A DNA stretch of 64,000 nt from Caproiciproducens galactitolivorans (GTDB taxonomy: Bacteria; Bacillota; Clostridia; Oscillospirales; Acutalibacteraceae): NCBI RefSeq assembly GCF_004768785.1, contig NZ_SRMQ01000002.1:248001-312000 (forward strand). The letters run 5' to 3'. Below, in pieces: positions 26,018 to 34,899 of this stretch; positions within the stretch are counted from its first letter, which is position 1, and each line of letters starts with the position of its first letter. A program made the translations under genes and the position numbers. Under the pieces are notes generated by a model, which was given only the letters and a program-made list of their open reading frames with translations, did no database searches and was not told the DNA's origin.

Positions 26018-27469
26018 TTAATCCGAAGCCTTGTTTTTATCCGGTATGCAGACAGATAAAATCATGCACAGGATGGATATAATGAGAAACAGGATAAGCA
26101 GGATATGGAGGGAACTGTTTAAGGCTTCCTTTGTCAGCTCGCCGGTGACGGCGGGATGGGTTGTAGAGGACTTGTATAAATTCCCGGGATTCACCCCATG
26201 AATGCCCCGTTCCACAAAGAATTTTGTAAGAAATAAATTGAAAACGCTTCCGAAAATGCTGATCCCGATGGTTTCCCCCAATGTCTTTACCAGGGAATTC
26301 GCGGCGGTTGCGGCGCCTCTTTTATTGTATTCTACGGATTGCTGTATCATGATTGTCAAAATCGTAAAAGTGCCCCCAAGGCCAAACCCCATTATAAATA
26401 CGTAGAGCAAAACGAGGATCAAGGGGGATTTTGTTCCTAAAGTCGGAAGGCACAGGGTGCTGACCAGAAGAATGCCGTTGGAAATCAGGTTCGCTGCCTT
26501 TCCGCCACGCCGCACCATGCACCTTCCTAGGACGACCGATGCGATGAGCCACGAAATCGACATCGGTGCCATGCTTAATCCGGAAATTTTCGCGCTGAGG
26601 CCGAGTACGTTTTGCAGGTAGATCGGCATATAGCAATCCATGCCAATCATAATCGTGGAGGCCAGAAAGCAAATGATATTCGCAAGCGTGCTTTCTTTTG
26701 TAAATATATCAAAGGGGAAAATCGGCTCCTTAGCTTTTTTCTCAATTTTGTAAAACAGGAGCAGCAGAAAAAGCGTCAATGTTATCGACGCGATGAAATA
26801 TGGTTTCTGGTTTGTATTTCCCGTATTCATTGATAAAAACATATTTAAAAAGATCAGCATTGCCGCGGACAAAGTAATAATTCCGGCAAAATCAAAGGGC
26901 TGCTTTTTCTTTTCGAAGCTTTCCTTGATATTCCTTTGGAGAAGAATTACCGAAAGAATGCCAAAAGGAATATTGATGAAGAAAATCCAGTGCCAGGTCA
27001 GCGTTTCAATGATGATACCGCCGAGAAACGGTCCCGCCAGGCTGGCAATTCCCCAGACCGTTCCGAGCATTCCCTGTACCTTTGGCCTCTCTTCCAGCGT
27101 AAAAACGTCCCCCACGATGGTGTATGTAACCGTAAAAATCGAACCGGCACCCAGCCCTTGAAGGACGCGGAACCCGATCAGCATATACATGTTCTGGGAT
27201 AATCCGCACAGGAAGCTTCCGGTTATAAAGATGAATATTCCAATGGAGAGAGTGTTTTTTCTGCCGTAAAGGTCGGAGAGCTTCCCGTAAATCGGCGTGG
27301 TAATTGCGGATGCCAGTAAGTAAACCGAAAAGACGAAGCTGATCATCTGGAATCCCTGCAAATCCTTCACAATTGTCGGAATCGCGGTCGTTACGACTGT
27401 TCCTTCCACAGCGCCTAGAAACATCGCCGTCATAAGCGCGATCATTAAACTTCTCTTTTTCGTATTCAT
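26018..27469 (-). CDS. DHA2-family (14-TM) MFS drug exporter
   Basis: This 483-residue membrane protein resembles EmrB/QacA-type proton-drug antiporters. It has about 14 hydrophobic segments, motif A GKLSDLYGRKNTLS in the 2-3 loop, the LQGLGAGSIFTV motif in helix 4 and the antiporter motif C region LAGPFLGGIIIE in helix 5. It is monocistronic, convergent with ade, with AAGG sequences just before the ATG. A near-palindrome 47 bases upstream may bind a repressor, though none is encoded next to it. Substrate unknown. Confidence 0.9.
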   Translation of the reverse strand: MNTKKRSLMIALMTAMFLGAVEGTVVTTAIPTIVKDLQGFQMISFVFSVYLLASAITTPIYGKLSDLYGRKNTLSIGIFIFITGSFLCGLSQNMYMLIGFRVLQGLGAGSIFTVTYTIVGDVFTLEERPKVQGMLGTVWGIASLAGPFLGGIIIETLTWHWIFFINIPFGILSVILLQRNIKESFEKKKQPFDFAGIITLSAAMLIFLNMFLSMNTGNTNQKPYFIASITLTLFLLLLFYKIEKKAKEPIFPFDIFTKESTLANIICFLASTIMIGMDCYMPIYLQNVLGLSAKISGLSMAPMSISWLIASVVLGRCMVRRGGKAANLISNGILLVSTLCLPTLGTKSPLILVLLYVFIMGFGLGGTFTILTIMIQQSVEYNKRGAATAANSLVKTLGETIGISIFGSVFNLFLTKFFVERGIHGVNPGNLYKSSTTHPAVTGELTKEALNSSLHILLILFLIISILCMILSVCIPDKNKASD

Positions 27470-27515
27470 ACCTTATCATCCTTATCCGTTATCTGTTTGC
27501 GAGTAAAGCAAATGC

Positions 27516-27532
27516 GGTCGGTTTGACCTACC
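27516..27532 (-). promoter_or_regulatory. Possible repressor operator upstream of MFS gene
   Basis: On the - strand, GGTAGGTCAAACCGACC is a 7-3-7 inverted repeat with one mismatch, in the short upstream region of the exporter. Such sites are typical of TetR/MarR operators; the binding protein is unknown. Confidence 0.4.
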
Positions 27533-27825
27533 GATTCTTAATTATTCACGAAAAGCAAAGTACTTTTTATCTTACATGATTTATGGGTTATTAGCAAGGA
27601 AAACTGCTATGTTTCAGAGAATTTGCGGTTATAAGAATAAAACAGTAGAAGTTTCTTTGAAAAAGCTTAAATTTTACGTAGGTTTGTAGTATAATAATCA
27701 AAAAGAAAGCGGCGCAGCGAGTTCCAAAATTTTTAAGCATTTGGGAGCCGAACCCACCGGGTTTGCGCCCCCTTTTTGTATGGGTCGTGAAATACGAATT
27801 TGTGCAACAGAAGGGATGCTTCGGT

Positions 27826-28788
27826 TTGAAGATACAATATATATCCGTTCCAAACGGAGCGGCGGTTCTTTCATGCGAGGGCGCCGGCTCCGTAGTTTCC
27901 ATTCCGGAATGCGTTGACGGCCTGCCGGTTCGGGAAATCTGCGCGTACGCTTTTTCCGCTCCGGCCGCCGCCAGACGCTTGCCTCCCAAGGCGGAAATCC
28001 GCTCTGCACGGGTAAGCGCCCCCGTGCCGGGAATCGGAGAAACGTTCCTAGGCGGCGCTTCTCTGCGGGAAGTGCAACTGCCTCCCGGGGTACAGGTTAT
28101 CGGGGAGTACGCGTTTTATAACTGCACCGCGCTGGAACGCCTCTGCCTTAGCGCGGGCGCGGCACGCATCGGCAACGGCGCCTTTATGAACTGTGGCGCG
28201 CTGAAGGAAATCCGCTTTTTCGCTTCCCCGGACGAGCAGACCTGCCTGCCCGGCCTTTTAACGGAAACACAGCAGGAGGTGCGTGTTGAGTTCCATGGCG
28301 GCGGAGAAACCGCTGTTTGGATTTTTCCCGAATATTTTGAGGAGTCCGTGGAAAACGCTCCCGCGCATATCTTTGAGCATTTCATCCATGGCGCGGGTTA
28401 CCGTTACCGGCAGTGCTTTCAAGGAAACCGGGTGGACGCGGTTAATTACGATCAGCAGTTTCCCATGGCAAAGATTGAGGCCGAGCCCGCGGCGGCGCTA
28501 CGCATCGCGCTGGAACGCCTGCGGCATCCTTTTCATCTATCCGAGGCTGCCGAAAAACAGTACCGGTCCCATTTAACAGAAAACGCCGTTGCCGCGGCGG
28601 GTCTTTTGATTACGGACGACGACCCGGAGGGGCTTGTATTTTTGGCCGAAAACGGGATATTGACGCGGGAGAGCATCGGCGCGGCGGCGGAAGAAGCGGC
28701 GCGCAAGGAGCGCGCGGAATGCCTGAGCGTTTTACTCAACGAACAGCACGCCCGTTTTGCCCCGAAGGAAAAAGTGTTTGACCTGTAG
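27826..28788 (+). CDS. BspA-like leucine-rich-repeat protein upstream of VWA/MoxR genes
   Basis: The 320-residue product begins KIQYISVPNGAAVLSC (TTG start at 27826, 9 bases after AAGGGA; a TTG at 27763 also exists). Residues 25-150 carry LRR_5/BspA-type repeats (VIGEYAFYNCTALERLCL, RIGNGAFMNCGALKEIRF). The C-terminal third is helical and ends in ankyrin-like segments (GLVFLAENGILTRESIGAA). There is no signal peptide, so it is probably cytoplasmic, unlike surface BspA proteins. It is 28 bases upstream of the DUF2201/VWA gene and GC-rich like it. It may be the recognition subunit of the downstream ATPase pair; that is inference. Confidence 0.75.
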   Translation: MKIQYISVPNGAAVLSCEGAGSVVSIPECVDGLPVREICAYAFSAPAAARRLPPKAEIRSARVSAPVPGIGETFLGGASLREVQLPPGVQVIGEYAFYNCTALERLCLSAGAARIGNGAFMNCGALKEIRFFASPDEQTCLPGLLTETQQEVRVEFHGGGETAVWIFPEYFEESVENAPAHIFEHFIHGAGYRYRQCFQGNRVDAVNYDQQFPMAKIEAEPAAALRIALERLRHPFHLSEAAEKQYRSHLTENAVAAAGLLITDDDPEGLVFLAENGILTRESIGAAAEEAARKERAECLSVLLNEQHARFAPKEKVFDL

Positions 28789-28816
28789 CAAACAGGAAAA
28801 GAAGGGAGGCAAAGCC

Positions 28817-30184
28817 ATGCAGGCAGAAATGAAAGAGAGGGTTCGAAAAATCGGAAATGAGATTCTCACGTCGTCGCGCGCGGAACTCTACCTTCATATG
28901 CGCTTTCTGGATATTGCGCTTAGCGTCTTTACTTACGAGATGCGGCCTTCCATCGCGTTTATGGGTACGGACGGAACCGCTCTTTATTACGATCCGGACA
29001 AGCTGATCGACCGTTATCGCAGGAACCGCGCTCTTGTAAATCGCGGGTATCTTCACTTGGTGCTTCACTGCGTGTTCCGGCACCTTTGGAAACCCCGGCG
29101 GGAAGATCGGGCGCTCTGGGATCTTGCCTGTGACATTGCGATGGAATTTGTGCTGGACGGCCTTCCGTACCGCAGTGTCCGGCTTCCCTCCACAAGCTTC
29201 CGGCAGAATTTTTACGATACCCTTCGCGCAAGGCTCAAAGTGCCCACAGCGGAAGGAATTTACATCATGTTGGAGGAAATGCGCCTGCCGGCGCGGCAGC
29301 GCGAACAATTGGAACGCGAATTCCGCATCGACGACCATTCCTTCTGGCCGGACCCGGACGAAAAACCGCCCGCCGGCGCGCCCTCTCCCCGGCAGAATTG
29401 GGACGATATCAGCCGGAAAATGCAGACGGATATGGAAACCCTTTCGCGCGACCCGGCGCAGCAGTCCGAGGCTTTGCTGCAGCAGGTGCGGGTGGAAAAC
29501 CGGGAGCGGTACGACTACCGACGTTTCCTGCAGAAGTTTGCCGTCCTTCGTGAGGAGCCCCATTTGGACTTGGATTCGTTTGACCCGGGGTTTTATTCCT
29601 ATGGGATGCGCCTGTACGGGAATATGCCGCTGATTGAGCCGCAGGAGACGCGGGAATCCCGGAAAATCGAAGACTTTGTTATCGCGGTTGACACCTCCAT
29701 GTCCTGTTCGGGCCGGCTGGTCAAAGCCTTTTTGAAGCAGACCTATTCGGTGTTAAGGGATACGGAGAGCTTTTTCCGGAAGGTCAATATTTATATTATC
29801 CAGTGCGACGAAGCCGTGCGTTCTGACCGGAAAATCACCAATGAAGCGGAACTGCGGGATTACATGGAGCATTTTGAACTGATCGGGAACGGCGGCACCG
29901 ATTTCCGCCCGGTATTCCGCTATGTGGACGAATTGCTTGCGAAAAAAGCATTCCGCCGCCTGAAAGGCTTGATTTATTTTACGGACGGCCGGGGCGTTTT
30001 TCCGCAGCGCCGCCCGCCCTACGACGTTGCGTTTGTATTCATGCGGGAGGACTACACCGACGCCGACGTTCCGCCGTGGGCCATGAAGCTGATTCTGGAG
30101 CCGGGGGATTTCGGGGAGCTTCCGGGACCCACGGCGGACAGCCAAATTGATGATTGGGAGGAACTGCCTCATTATGAATATTAA
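28817..30184 (+). CDS. DUF2201 putative metallopeptidase with VWA-like domain
   Basis: A 455-residue protein with two recognisable parts. The N-terminal DUF2201 region holds LHLVLHCVFRHLW, a zinc-type His cluster, and ACDIAMEFVLDG. The C-terminal VWA-like region contains FVIAVDTSMSCSG (MIDAS-like Asp-x-Ser-x-Ser variant), IGNGGTDFRPVF and LIYFTDGRG. Start 28817 follows GGGAGG by 8 bases. It overlaps the AAA gene by 11 bases. Pairing of a VWA protein with a MoxR ATPase is a recurrent chaperone-like arrangement, as in RavA-ViaA; the client is unknown. Confidence 0.88.
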   Translation: MQAEMKERVRKIGNEILTSSRAELYLHMRFLDIALSVFTYEMRPSIAFMGTDGTALYYDPDKLIDRYRRNRALVNRGYLHLVLHCVFRHLWKPRREDRALWDLACDIAMEFVLDGLPYRSVRLPSTSFRQNFYDTLRARLKVPTAEGIYIMLEEMRLPARQREQLEREFRIDDHSFWPDPDEKPPAGAPSPRQNWDDISRKMQTDMETLSRDPAQQSEALLQQVRVENRERYDYRRFLQKFAVLREEPHLDLDSFDPGFYSYGMRLYGNMPLIEPQETRESRKIEDFVIAVDTSMSCSGRLVKAFLKQTYSVLRDTESFFRKVNIYIIQCDEAVRSDRKITNEAELRDYMEHFELIGNGGTDFRPVFRYVDELLAKKAFRRLKGLIYFTDGRGVFPQRRPPYDVAFVFMREDYTDADVPPWAMKLILEPGDFGELPGPTADSQIDDWEELPHYEY

Positions 30185-31700
30185 ATATGCAAAAGAGGAA
30201 ATTAAAAATACGGTGCGAGCCTATCTGCAAAGGGATGAAAACGGGAATTACCGCATCCCGCCCATCCGCCAGCGCCCGCTGCTTTTGATGGGTCCTCCCG
30301 GTGTGGGCAAAACGCAGATTATCGAGCAGGTTGCCAGGGAATGTGGGGTTGCGCTGGTGGCCTATACCATTACCCACCACACAAGGCAAAGCGCCGTGGG
30401 CCTGCCGTTCATTGTCCAGAAAACATACGGCGCGCAGGAGCGTTCGGTAACGGAGTATACCATGAGCGAAATCATCGCTTCGGTTTACGATAAAATGGAG
30501 AGCACAGGCTTAAAGGAAGGCATCTTGTTTATCGATGAGATCAACTGCGTTTCCGAAACGCTGGCCCCGACCATGCTCCAGTTCCTTCAGGGCAAAACCT
30601 TCGGGAACCAGAAAGTGCCGGAGGGCTGGGTGATCGTGGCGGCGGGAAACCCGCCTGAATACAACCGTTCGGTGCGGGAATTTGACATTGTCACGCTGGA
30701 CAGGGTGCGGAAGATAGAGATTGAGCCGGATTTCGCCGTCTGGAAGGAATACGCCTACCGGCAGTCCATCCATGGTGCGATCCTCACGTACCTGGAAATC
30801 CGGAAAGAAAACTTTTACCGGATGGAAACCACGCCCGACGGGATCCTGTTTGCAACGGCGCGCGGCTGGGAGGATCTCTCTGAAATCATCGGCGTATACG
30901 AAACGCTTTCGCTTCCGATCGGGCAGGAATTGGTGCTCCAGTATATCCAAAACCCCACCATTGCGAAGGACTTCGCCAATTATTATGAGCTTTACAATAA
31001 ATACCGCGACGATTACCGTGTGGCCGAAATCCTCAACGGCCATTTTTCGGATGAAGCGGTTACAAAACTGCGTTTAGCGCCGTTCGATGAAAAGCTGAGC
31101 GTCATCGGGCTGTTGTTAAGCAAGCTGAACGAATTCTGCCGGCAGGCTTACCTGACCGACCGGTATACGGAAGATTTGTTTGCGCAGCTGAAGGAATGGA
31201 AAGCCCTTCTGGCCGGCGGCACGCCGGACGCTTCGCTGCGGCAGCTGGCGCAGGGCGCCGAGGATGCGCTTGCCCGGCGCAAGGAAAATGGGCAGGCGGG
31301 TGGTGAGGAAGAAACAGTTACCCGCCGCTGCGTCCGGACGCTGGAAGGCTATGCTGAAGCGCTGAAAATGGCAGGCCTGCGCGATGCGGACGCCGCGTTT
31401 GCGTTCGTAAAGGAGCGCTTCGGGGAAGAAATCGCGAAGCGCAAGGAAGAAATCGCTTCGGTTTCCGACGCGCTGGAACATGCGTTCCGTTTTATGGAGG
31501 CGGCGTTCGGCGAAAGCCAAGAAATAGTGATCTTTGTTACGGAGCTTACGGTAAACTTTTACAGCTCGCGGTTCATTCTGGAAAACGGTTGCGACTCCTA
31601 TTATGTTTATAATAAAGGGCTTCTGTTTAGTGAGCGGCAGCAGGGCATTTTAAAAGAAATCGACAACCTGCGTGCCGCCCAGAACAGCGACGAACTCTAA
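30174..31700 (+). CDS. MoxR-type AAA+ ATPase
   Basis: A 508-residue AAA+ protein. Walker A is LLMGPPGVGKTQ near residue 40, Walker B ILFIDEINCVSE near 115, and sensor 1 is VIVAAGNPPEYN. This matches MoxR ATPases that act with VWA partners. The C-terminal 200 residues are helical. Start 30174 (MNIKYAKEEI) overlaps the VWA stop, giving translational coupling. In-frame earlier starts at 30147 and 30150 are less likely. With the VWA and LRR genes it forms a three-gene operon. Confidence 0.9.
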   Translation: MNIKYAKEEIKNTVRAYLQRDENGNYRIPPIRQRPLLLMGPPGVGKTQIIEQVARECGVALVAYTITHHTRQSAVGLPFIVQKTYGAQERSVTEYTMSEIIASVYDKMESTGLKEGILFIDEINCVSETLAPTMLQFLQGKTFGNQKVPEGWVIVAAGNPPEYNRSVREFDIVTLDRVRKIEIEPDFAVWKEYAYRQSIHGAILTYLEIRKENFYRMETTPDGILFATARGWEDLSEIIGVYETLSLPIGQELVLQYIQNPTIAKDFANYYELYNKYRDDYRVAEILNGHFSDEAVTKLRLAPFDEKLSVIGLLLSKLNEFCRQAYLTDRYTEDLFAQLKEWKALLAGGTPDASLRQLAQGAEDALARRKENGQAGGEEETVTRRCVRTLEGYAEALKMAGLRDADAAFAFVKERFGEEIAKRKEEIASVSDALEHAFRFMEAAFGESQEIVIFVTELTVNFYSSRFILENGCDSYYVYNKGLLFSERQQGILKEIDNLRAAQNSDEL

Positions 31701-31848
31701 ATTTTTGTTTTCCTGCGATTCATACTGCCGTCCCATTTTACGATGGTTTTCTGGATTTTCCTTTTGTTTTTAATACACAAATGCATAATTGCTTTTGGGA
31801 CCGACTATAATGTGGGTAAACAGTATTAAACATAAAGGAGTTGTTTTT

Positions 31849-32103
31849 ATGCCGCGTGGAGTTCAAAAATCCATAGAGGAAAGAATCGCTGGTATTGATA
31901 AAGAAATGGAAGAACTGAGTAGACGCCAAAAAAATATTCAATTGAAAATAAAAGATTTAGAGGCGAAAAAACAATCGTTATTGAATGAGAAAAAACAATC
32001 CCAACTCGCTGAGCTTGCCGGCTTGCTGGAAAAATCGAAGCTGTCGCCGGAAGAAGTGATCAGGAAGTTAACAGAATCCAAGCAGGGCAGGGAATCCGCG
32101 TAA
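31849..32103 (+). CDS. Small coiled-coil protein
   Basis: An 84-residue hydrophilic protein starting MPRGVQKSIEERIAGIDKE, helical and heptad-patterned up to about residue 55, then LSPEEVIRKLTE. The start is fixed by AAAGGAG 8 bases upstream. It has no membrane or catalytic motif. It forms a single-gene unit with a strong terminator. Family not recognised with certainty. Confidence 0.7.
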   Translation: MPRGVQKSIEERIAGIDKEMEELSRRQKNIQLKIKDLEAKKQSLLNEKKQSQLAELAGLLEKSKLSPEEVIRKLTESKQGRESA

Positions 32104-32123
32104 GAGCCTTTTGAATCGTACAG

Positions 32124-32162
32124 AAAAAAGGAGCGCAGCGAAACGGCTGCGCTCCTTTTTAT
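32124..32162 (+). terminator. Terminator of the small coiled-coil gene
   Basis: AAAGGAGCGCAGC and GCTGCGCTCCTTT form a perfect 13-bp stem with a 6-base loop, followed by a T run. Confidence 0.92.
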
Positions 32163-32183
32163 ACGTTTATTAAGAACCGATTG

Positions 32184-32414
32184 TTATGCTTTATATCCGT
32201 TTTTACGGGCGATGGCTTCCTCGCGGATTTCCTTGCGCATTCCCTTAAGCGCTTCCTCACGGTTCTCATTTTTCGCTATGAGGTTTCTCCGCATGGTTTC
32301 GTCGGAAGTTTCTTCAATCATTTCCTCCGCCTTGCGCATATTTTCAATGGTATGGTTAATATTTTCCTGAATGCGTTCCACATTGTCGCTGCGGTCATCC
32401 GGTTTTGGTTTCAT
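32184..32414 (-). CDS. tlp: Small acid-soluble spore protein Tlp
   Basis: The 76-residue product (start 32414 behind AAAGGAG) begins MKPKPDDRSDNVERIQENIN. This is the family's conserved PDDRSDNVEK-like opening, and it ends ARKNGYKA, close to the ARENGYK end of Bacillus Tlp. Tlp proteins are made in the forespore. Their presence is good evidence that the host sporulates. A forespore sigma-G promoter is expected, but I could not identify one with confidence. Confidence 0.9.
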   Translation of the reverse strand: MKPKPDDRSDNVERIQENINHTIENMRKAEEMIEETSDETMRRNLIAKNENREEALKGMRKEIREEAIARKNGYKA

Positions 32415-32662
32415 TTTCTTCTCTCCTTTCACAGTCACTACTGATTTTATTATTTTGAGCCACGCTTTAATTATAAGTAGAAATTGATTCCAGTTATTCG
32501 TACGATTCCATTGCGGGTACAGGATTGCTACAGGTTTGCATGCGGGATCTTTAAATAAATTAATTTAAAAAAATAAGCAAAAGGGGCGGCTGGTGTCTTT
32601 GAAGCTTTTGTCCAAGCCGGAAGAATAGAAAAATTTATTATCAAGTTCCGAAATACTTTATA

Positions 32663-32694
32663 AAAAAGAGCCCGTTAAATTTGGGCTCTTTGAT
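32663..32694 (-). terminator. Terminator overlapping the end of the YhgE/Pip gene
   Basis: AAAGAGCCC and GGGCTCTTT form a perfect 9-bp stem on the - strand followed by six T. The 5' arm lies within the last sense codons of the gene ending at 32675. Confidence 0.85.
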
Positions 32695-34897
32695 AGATTT
32701 CCTCCATCCTTGTATTCAGCTTATGGAACGGCTTCTTCAAGACGGCAAGGATTAAAAATGTTCCCAAAAAGATCAGCAGGGCGCGGATATTGTATTGCAC
32801 GCTGCTCCAGACCGGCCCGGCGATCGCTTCGCGGTAACAGTTGATCGCATAGGTGAACGGCCACAGCGGTTGCAGTTTTCCGAAAATTTCCGGATTTGTC
32901 TGGATTGGATAAATTCCGCCGGCGCCCGCAATTTGGAATACCATCATAACCATGGCAATTGCCTTGCCAACGTTCCCGAAAAGGGAAACCAGCGTAAAGA
33001 TCATTACGGTGAACGTAATGGAAGTTAAAACGCTTATGCCCATAAGCAGGCCAAAATCCGCGGGATTTACGCCCAGAAGAAAGACATCGCCCAAAGTGAC
33101 GATGGTTGACTGAATCAGCGATAAAGACAGGAACAGCAGCATTTTTCCGAAATGCTTTTGCTTTAGATTTAATTTTATTCCCCCAACGGTATTCTCACAT
33201 TCCACCGTAAGCAGCGCGCAGCTTAAAAGCGCGCCGACCCAAATTGCCAAAACGGTATAAAACGGAGTAAGGCCCGCCCCGAACGTATCCGTATTGTAAA
33301 CCGTTTCTTCTTTCACCTCAATGGGGGAGGACAGAAAGTCGGAAATTTCCGAAGGGTTATTTTCGGTGAGATCAATTAATTGGTCAATGTCTTCGATTGT
33401 CACATCGTCAATTTTGGAGTTTAACCGATCTAGATCATTCTGCAGGGTGGTAAGGTTGTCGTTCAGCCTATTTGCTTGGCTTACGGAAAGCCTGCTGCTG
33501 GCTCCGCCGAAAACAGCTAGTGCGTTTAACTGGGGCTGTATGGCTTTCCCCAGTTCGGCAAGGTTGTTGGCGTCGTCCAGCTTCGCGTTCAGGCTATCCA
33601 CAAGACTGTTCAGAAGCGGCCTGCCGTTTACTTGGATATTATTCGAAACATCCTGCGTCTGCTTTGTAATCTCATTGCTGATTTCGGACAGGCTGTTCAG
33701 AGCCGCGTTGATGGAAGCCTTCGACGTGTCGGCGCGCAGGAGGGGAATTTGTTTGTCGAGCGCGTCCCTTTCGCTCACGACCAGGCGGTCCGCATACTTC
33801 AGGCTGCTTTCCAAAAGGCTGAGCGTGGTTAATTTATAGTTTGCGTTCAGGGTGCGAATTTGCTCGGCGTCGGCTTTTAACATGATGTGCACAGAATTGC
33901 AAAGGCTGCTGCATTGTTCCATAACGCCGATTACATCCTTGTTGATGCTGTTGCTGTTGATCTGCTGCAGCGTGGAAATCATTTGCTGGTTTCGGTTATT
34001 CAGCTCGGTCAGATTCTGGATGTCCGCATTTAAATCGGAGGAAATCGTCTGGATCGTCTGCTTTGTCTGCTGGGTCAGCGATTTGTTCGCATCCGTTATA
34101 TTTTGCAGGCTGTTTAGCTGTTCCGTAACTTTTGGAAGCGTGGTTATGCACTGGTTTAAATACTGCTGGAGTTTTTCGGAGTCCTCATTTGCGGCCGATA
34201 TGTGTTTCTTTAATCTTGCAATGTCGCTGTTTGTCTGTGTGAGTGTATTTTTCAGTTCCCGAATCCGTGAAGTTTTTAGATTGGAACTGTTTATTTCGGA
34301 TTTCAGCTCGTTGAGGGCTTCTTCCGTTACGGTTTTTACAAAACTGGTTTTGATGGTGCTGATCAGTTTGTTTTTGGCTGCATCCGTTATTTTCGTGGCA
34401 ATGGAGTTTAATTTCATATTGACGCGATAAGAAATCGCGGGCTTCTGCGGGGTGGAGGTGGCCAAAGTAACCAGCTTGGATGAAAAATCATCCGGGATTT
34501 CAATAAGAGCATAGTATTTGCCCTCGTTCAGCCCGTAATTTCCCTGCCATTCGCTGACAAAATCCCAGCCGATGGATTCGTTTTTTTCCAACTCTTCAAT
34601 CACGCTTTTGCCCACATTGATTACCTTGCCGTTGTATACGGTGCCCTGGTCTTTGTTCACAACCGCTACGGGCAGGTTGCCGGTATTTGAGTATGGGTCC
34701 CAGCATGCGTAAATGTTGATCCAGGCGTAAAGGGATGGCAGCAAGCACAAACCGACCATGATAATGATTACGGAAATGCTTCTGGCAATGGTTTTCAAAT
34801 CACGGATAAAAACCAGAAATACCGGCCTTATGCCAAACATAAGAAATCGGCAGACGGTATTTTGGATTTTTTCAAATATATGCAATCGTTTCTTCAT
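32675..34897 (-). CDS. YhgE/Pip-family membrane protein (distal copy)
   Basis: YhgE/Pip proteins (phage infection protein family) combine an N-terminal helix with a large extracytoplasmic coiled coil and a C-terminal ABC-2-like membrane domain. Here LCLLPSLYAWINIYACWDPY follows the first helix near residue 50. A Ser/Asn/Leu-rich coiled coil runs from about 170 to 520. Six C-terminal helices include GLTPFYTVLAIWVGALLSC. Family members include phage receptors and components linked to type VII-like secretion; the role here is not known. It lies 2 bases after a larger paralogue. Confidence 0.9.
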   Translation of the reverse strand: MKKRLHIFEKIQNTVCRFLMFGIRPVFLVFIRDLKTIARSISVIIIMVGLCLLPSLYAWINIYACWDPYSNTGNLPVAVVNKDQGTVYNGKVINVGKSVIEELEKNESIGWDFVSEWQGNYGLNEGKYYALIEIPDDFSSKLVTLATSTPQKPAISYRVNMKLNSIATKITDAAKNKLISTIKTSFVKTVTEEALNELKSEINSSNLKTSRIRELKNTLTQTNSDIARLKKHISAANEDSEKLQQYLNQCITTLPKVTEQLNSLQNITDANKSLTQQTKQTIQTISSDLNADIQNLTELNNRNQQMISTLQQINSNSINKDVIGVMEQCSSLCNSVHIMLKADAEQIRTLNANYKLTTLSLLESSLKYADRLVVSERDALDKQIPLLRADTSKASINAALNSLSEISNEITKQTQDVSNNIQVNGRPLLNSLVDSLNAKLDDANNLAELGKAIQPQLNALAVFGGASSRLSVSQANRLNDNLTTLQNDLDRLNSKIDDVTIEDIDQLIDLTENNPSEISDFLSSPIEVKEETVYNTDTFGAGLTPFYTVLAIWVGALLSCALLTVECENTVGGIKLNLKQKHFGKMLLFLSLSLIQSTIVTLGDVFLLGVNPADFGLLMGISVLTSITFTVMIFTLVSLFGNVGKAIAMVMMVFQIAGAGGIYPIQTNPEIFGKLQPLWPFTYAINCYREAIAGPVWSSVQYNIRALLIFLGTFLILAVLKKPFHKLNTRMEEIYQRAQI

Positions 34898-34899
34898 AT

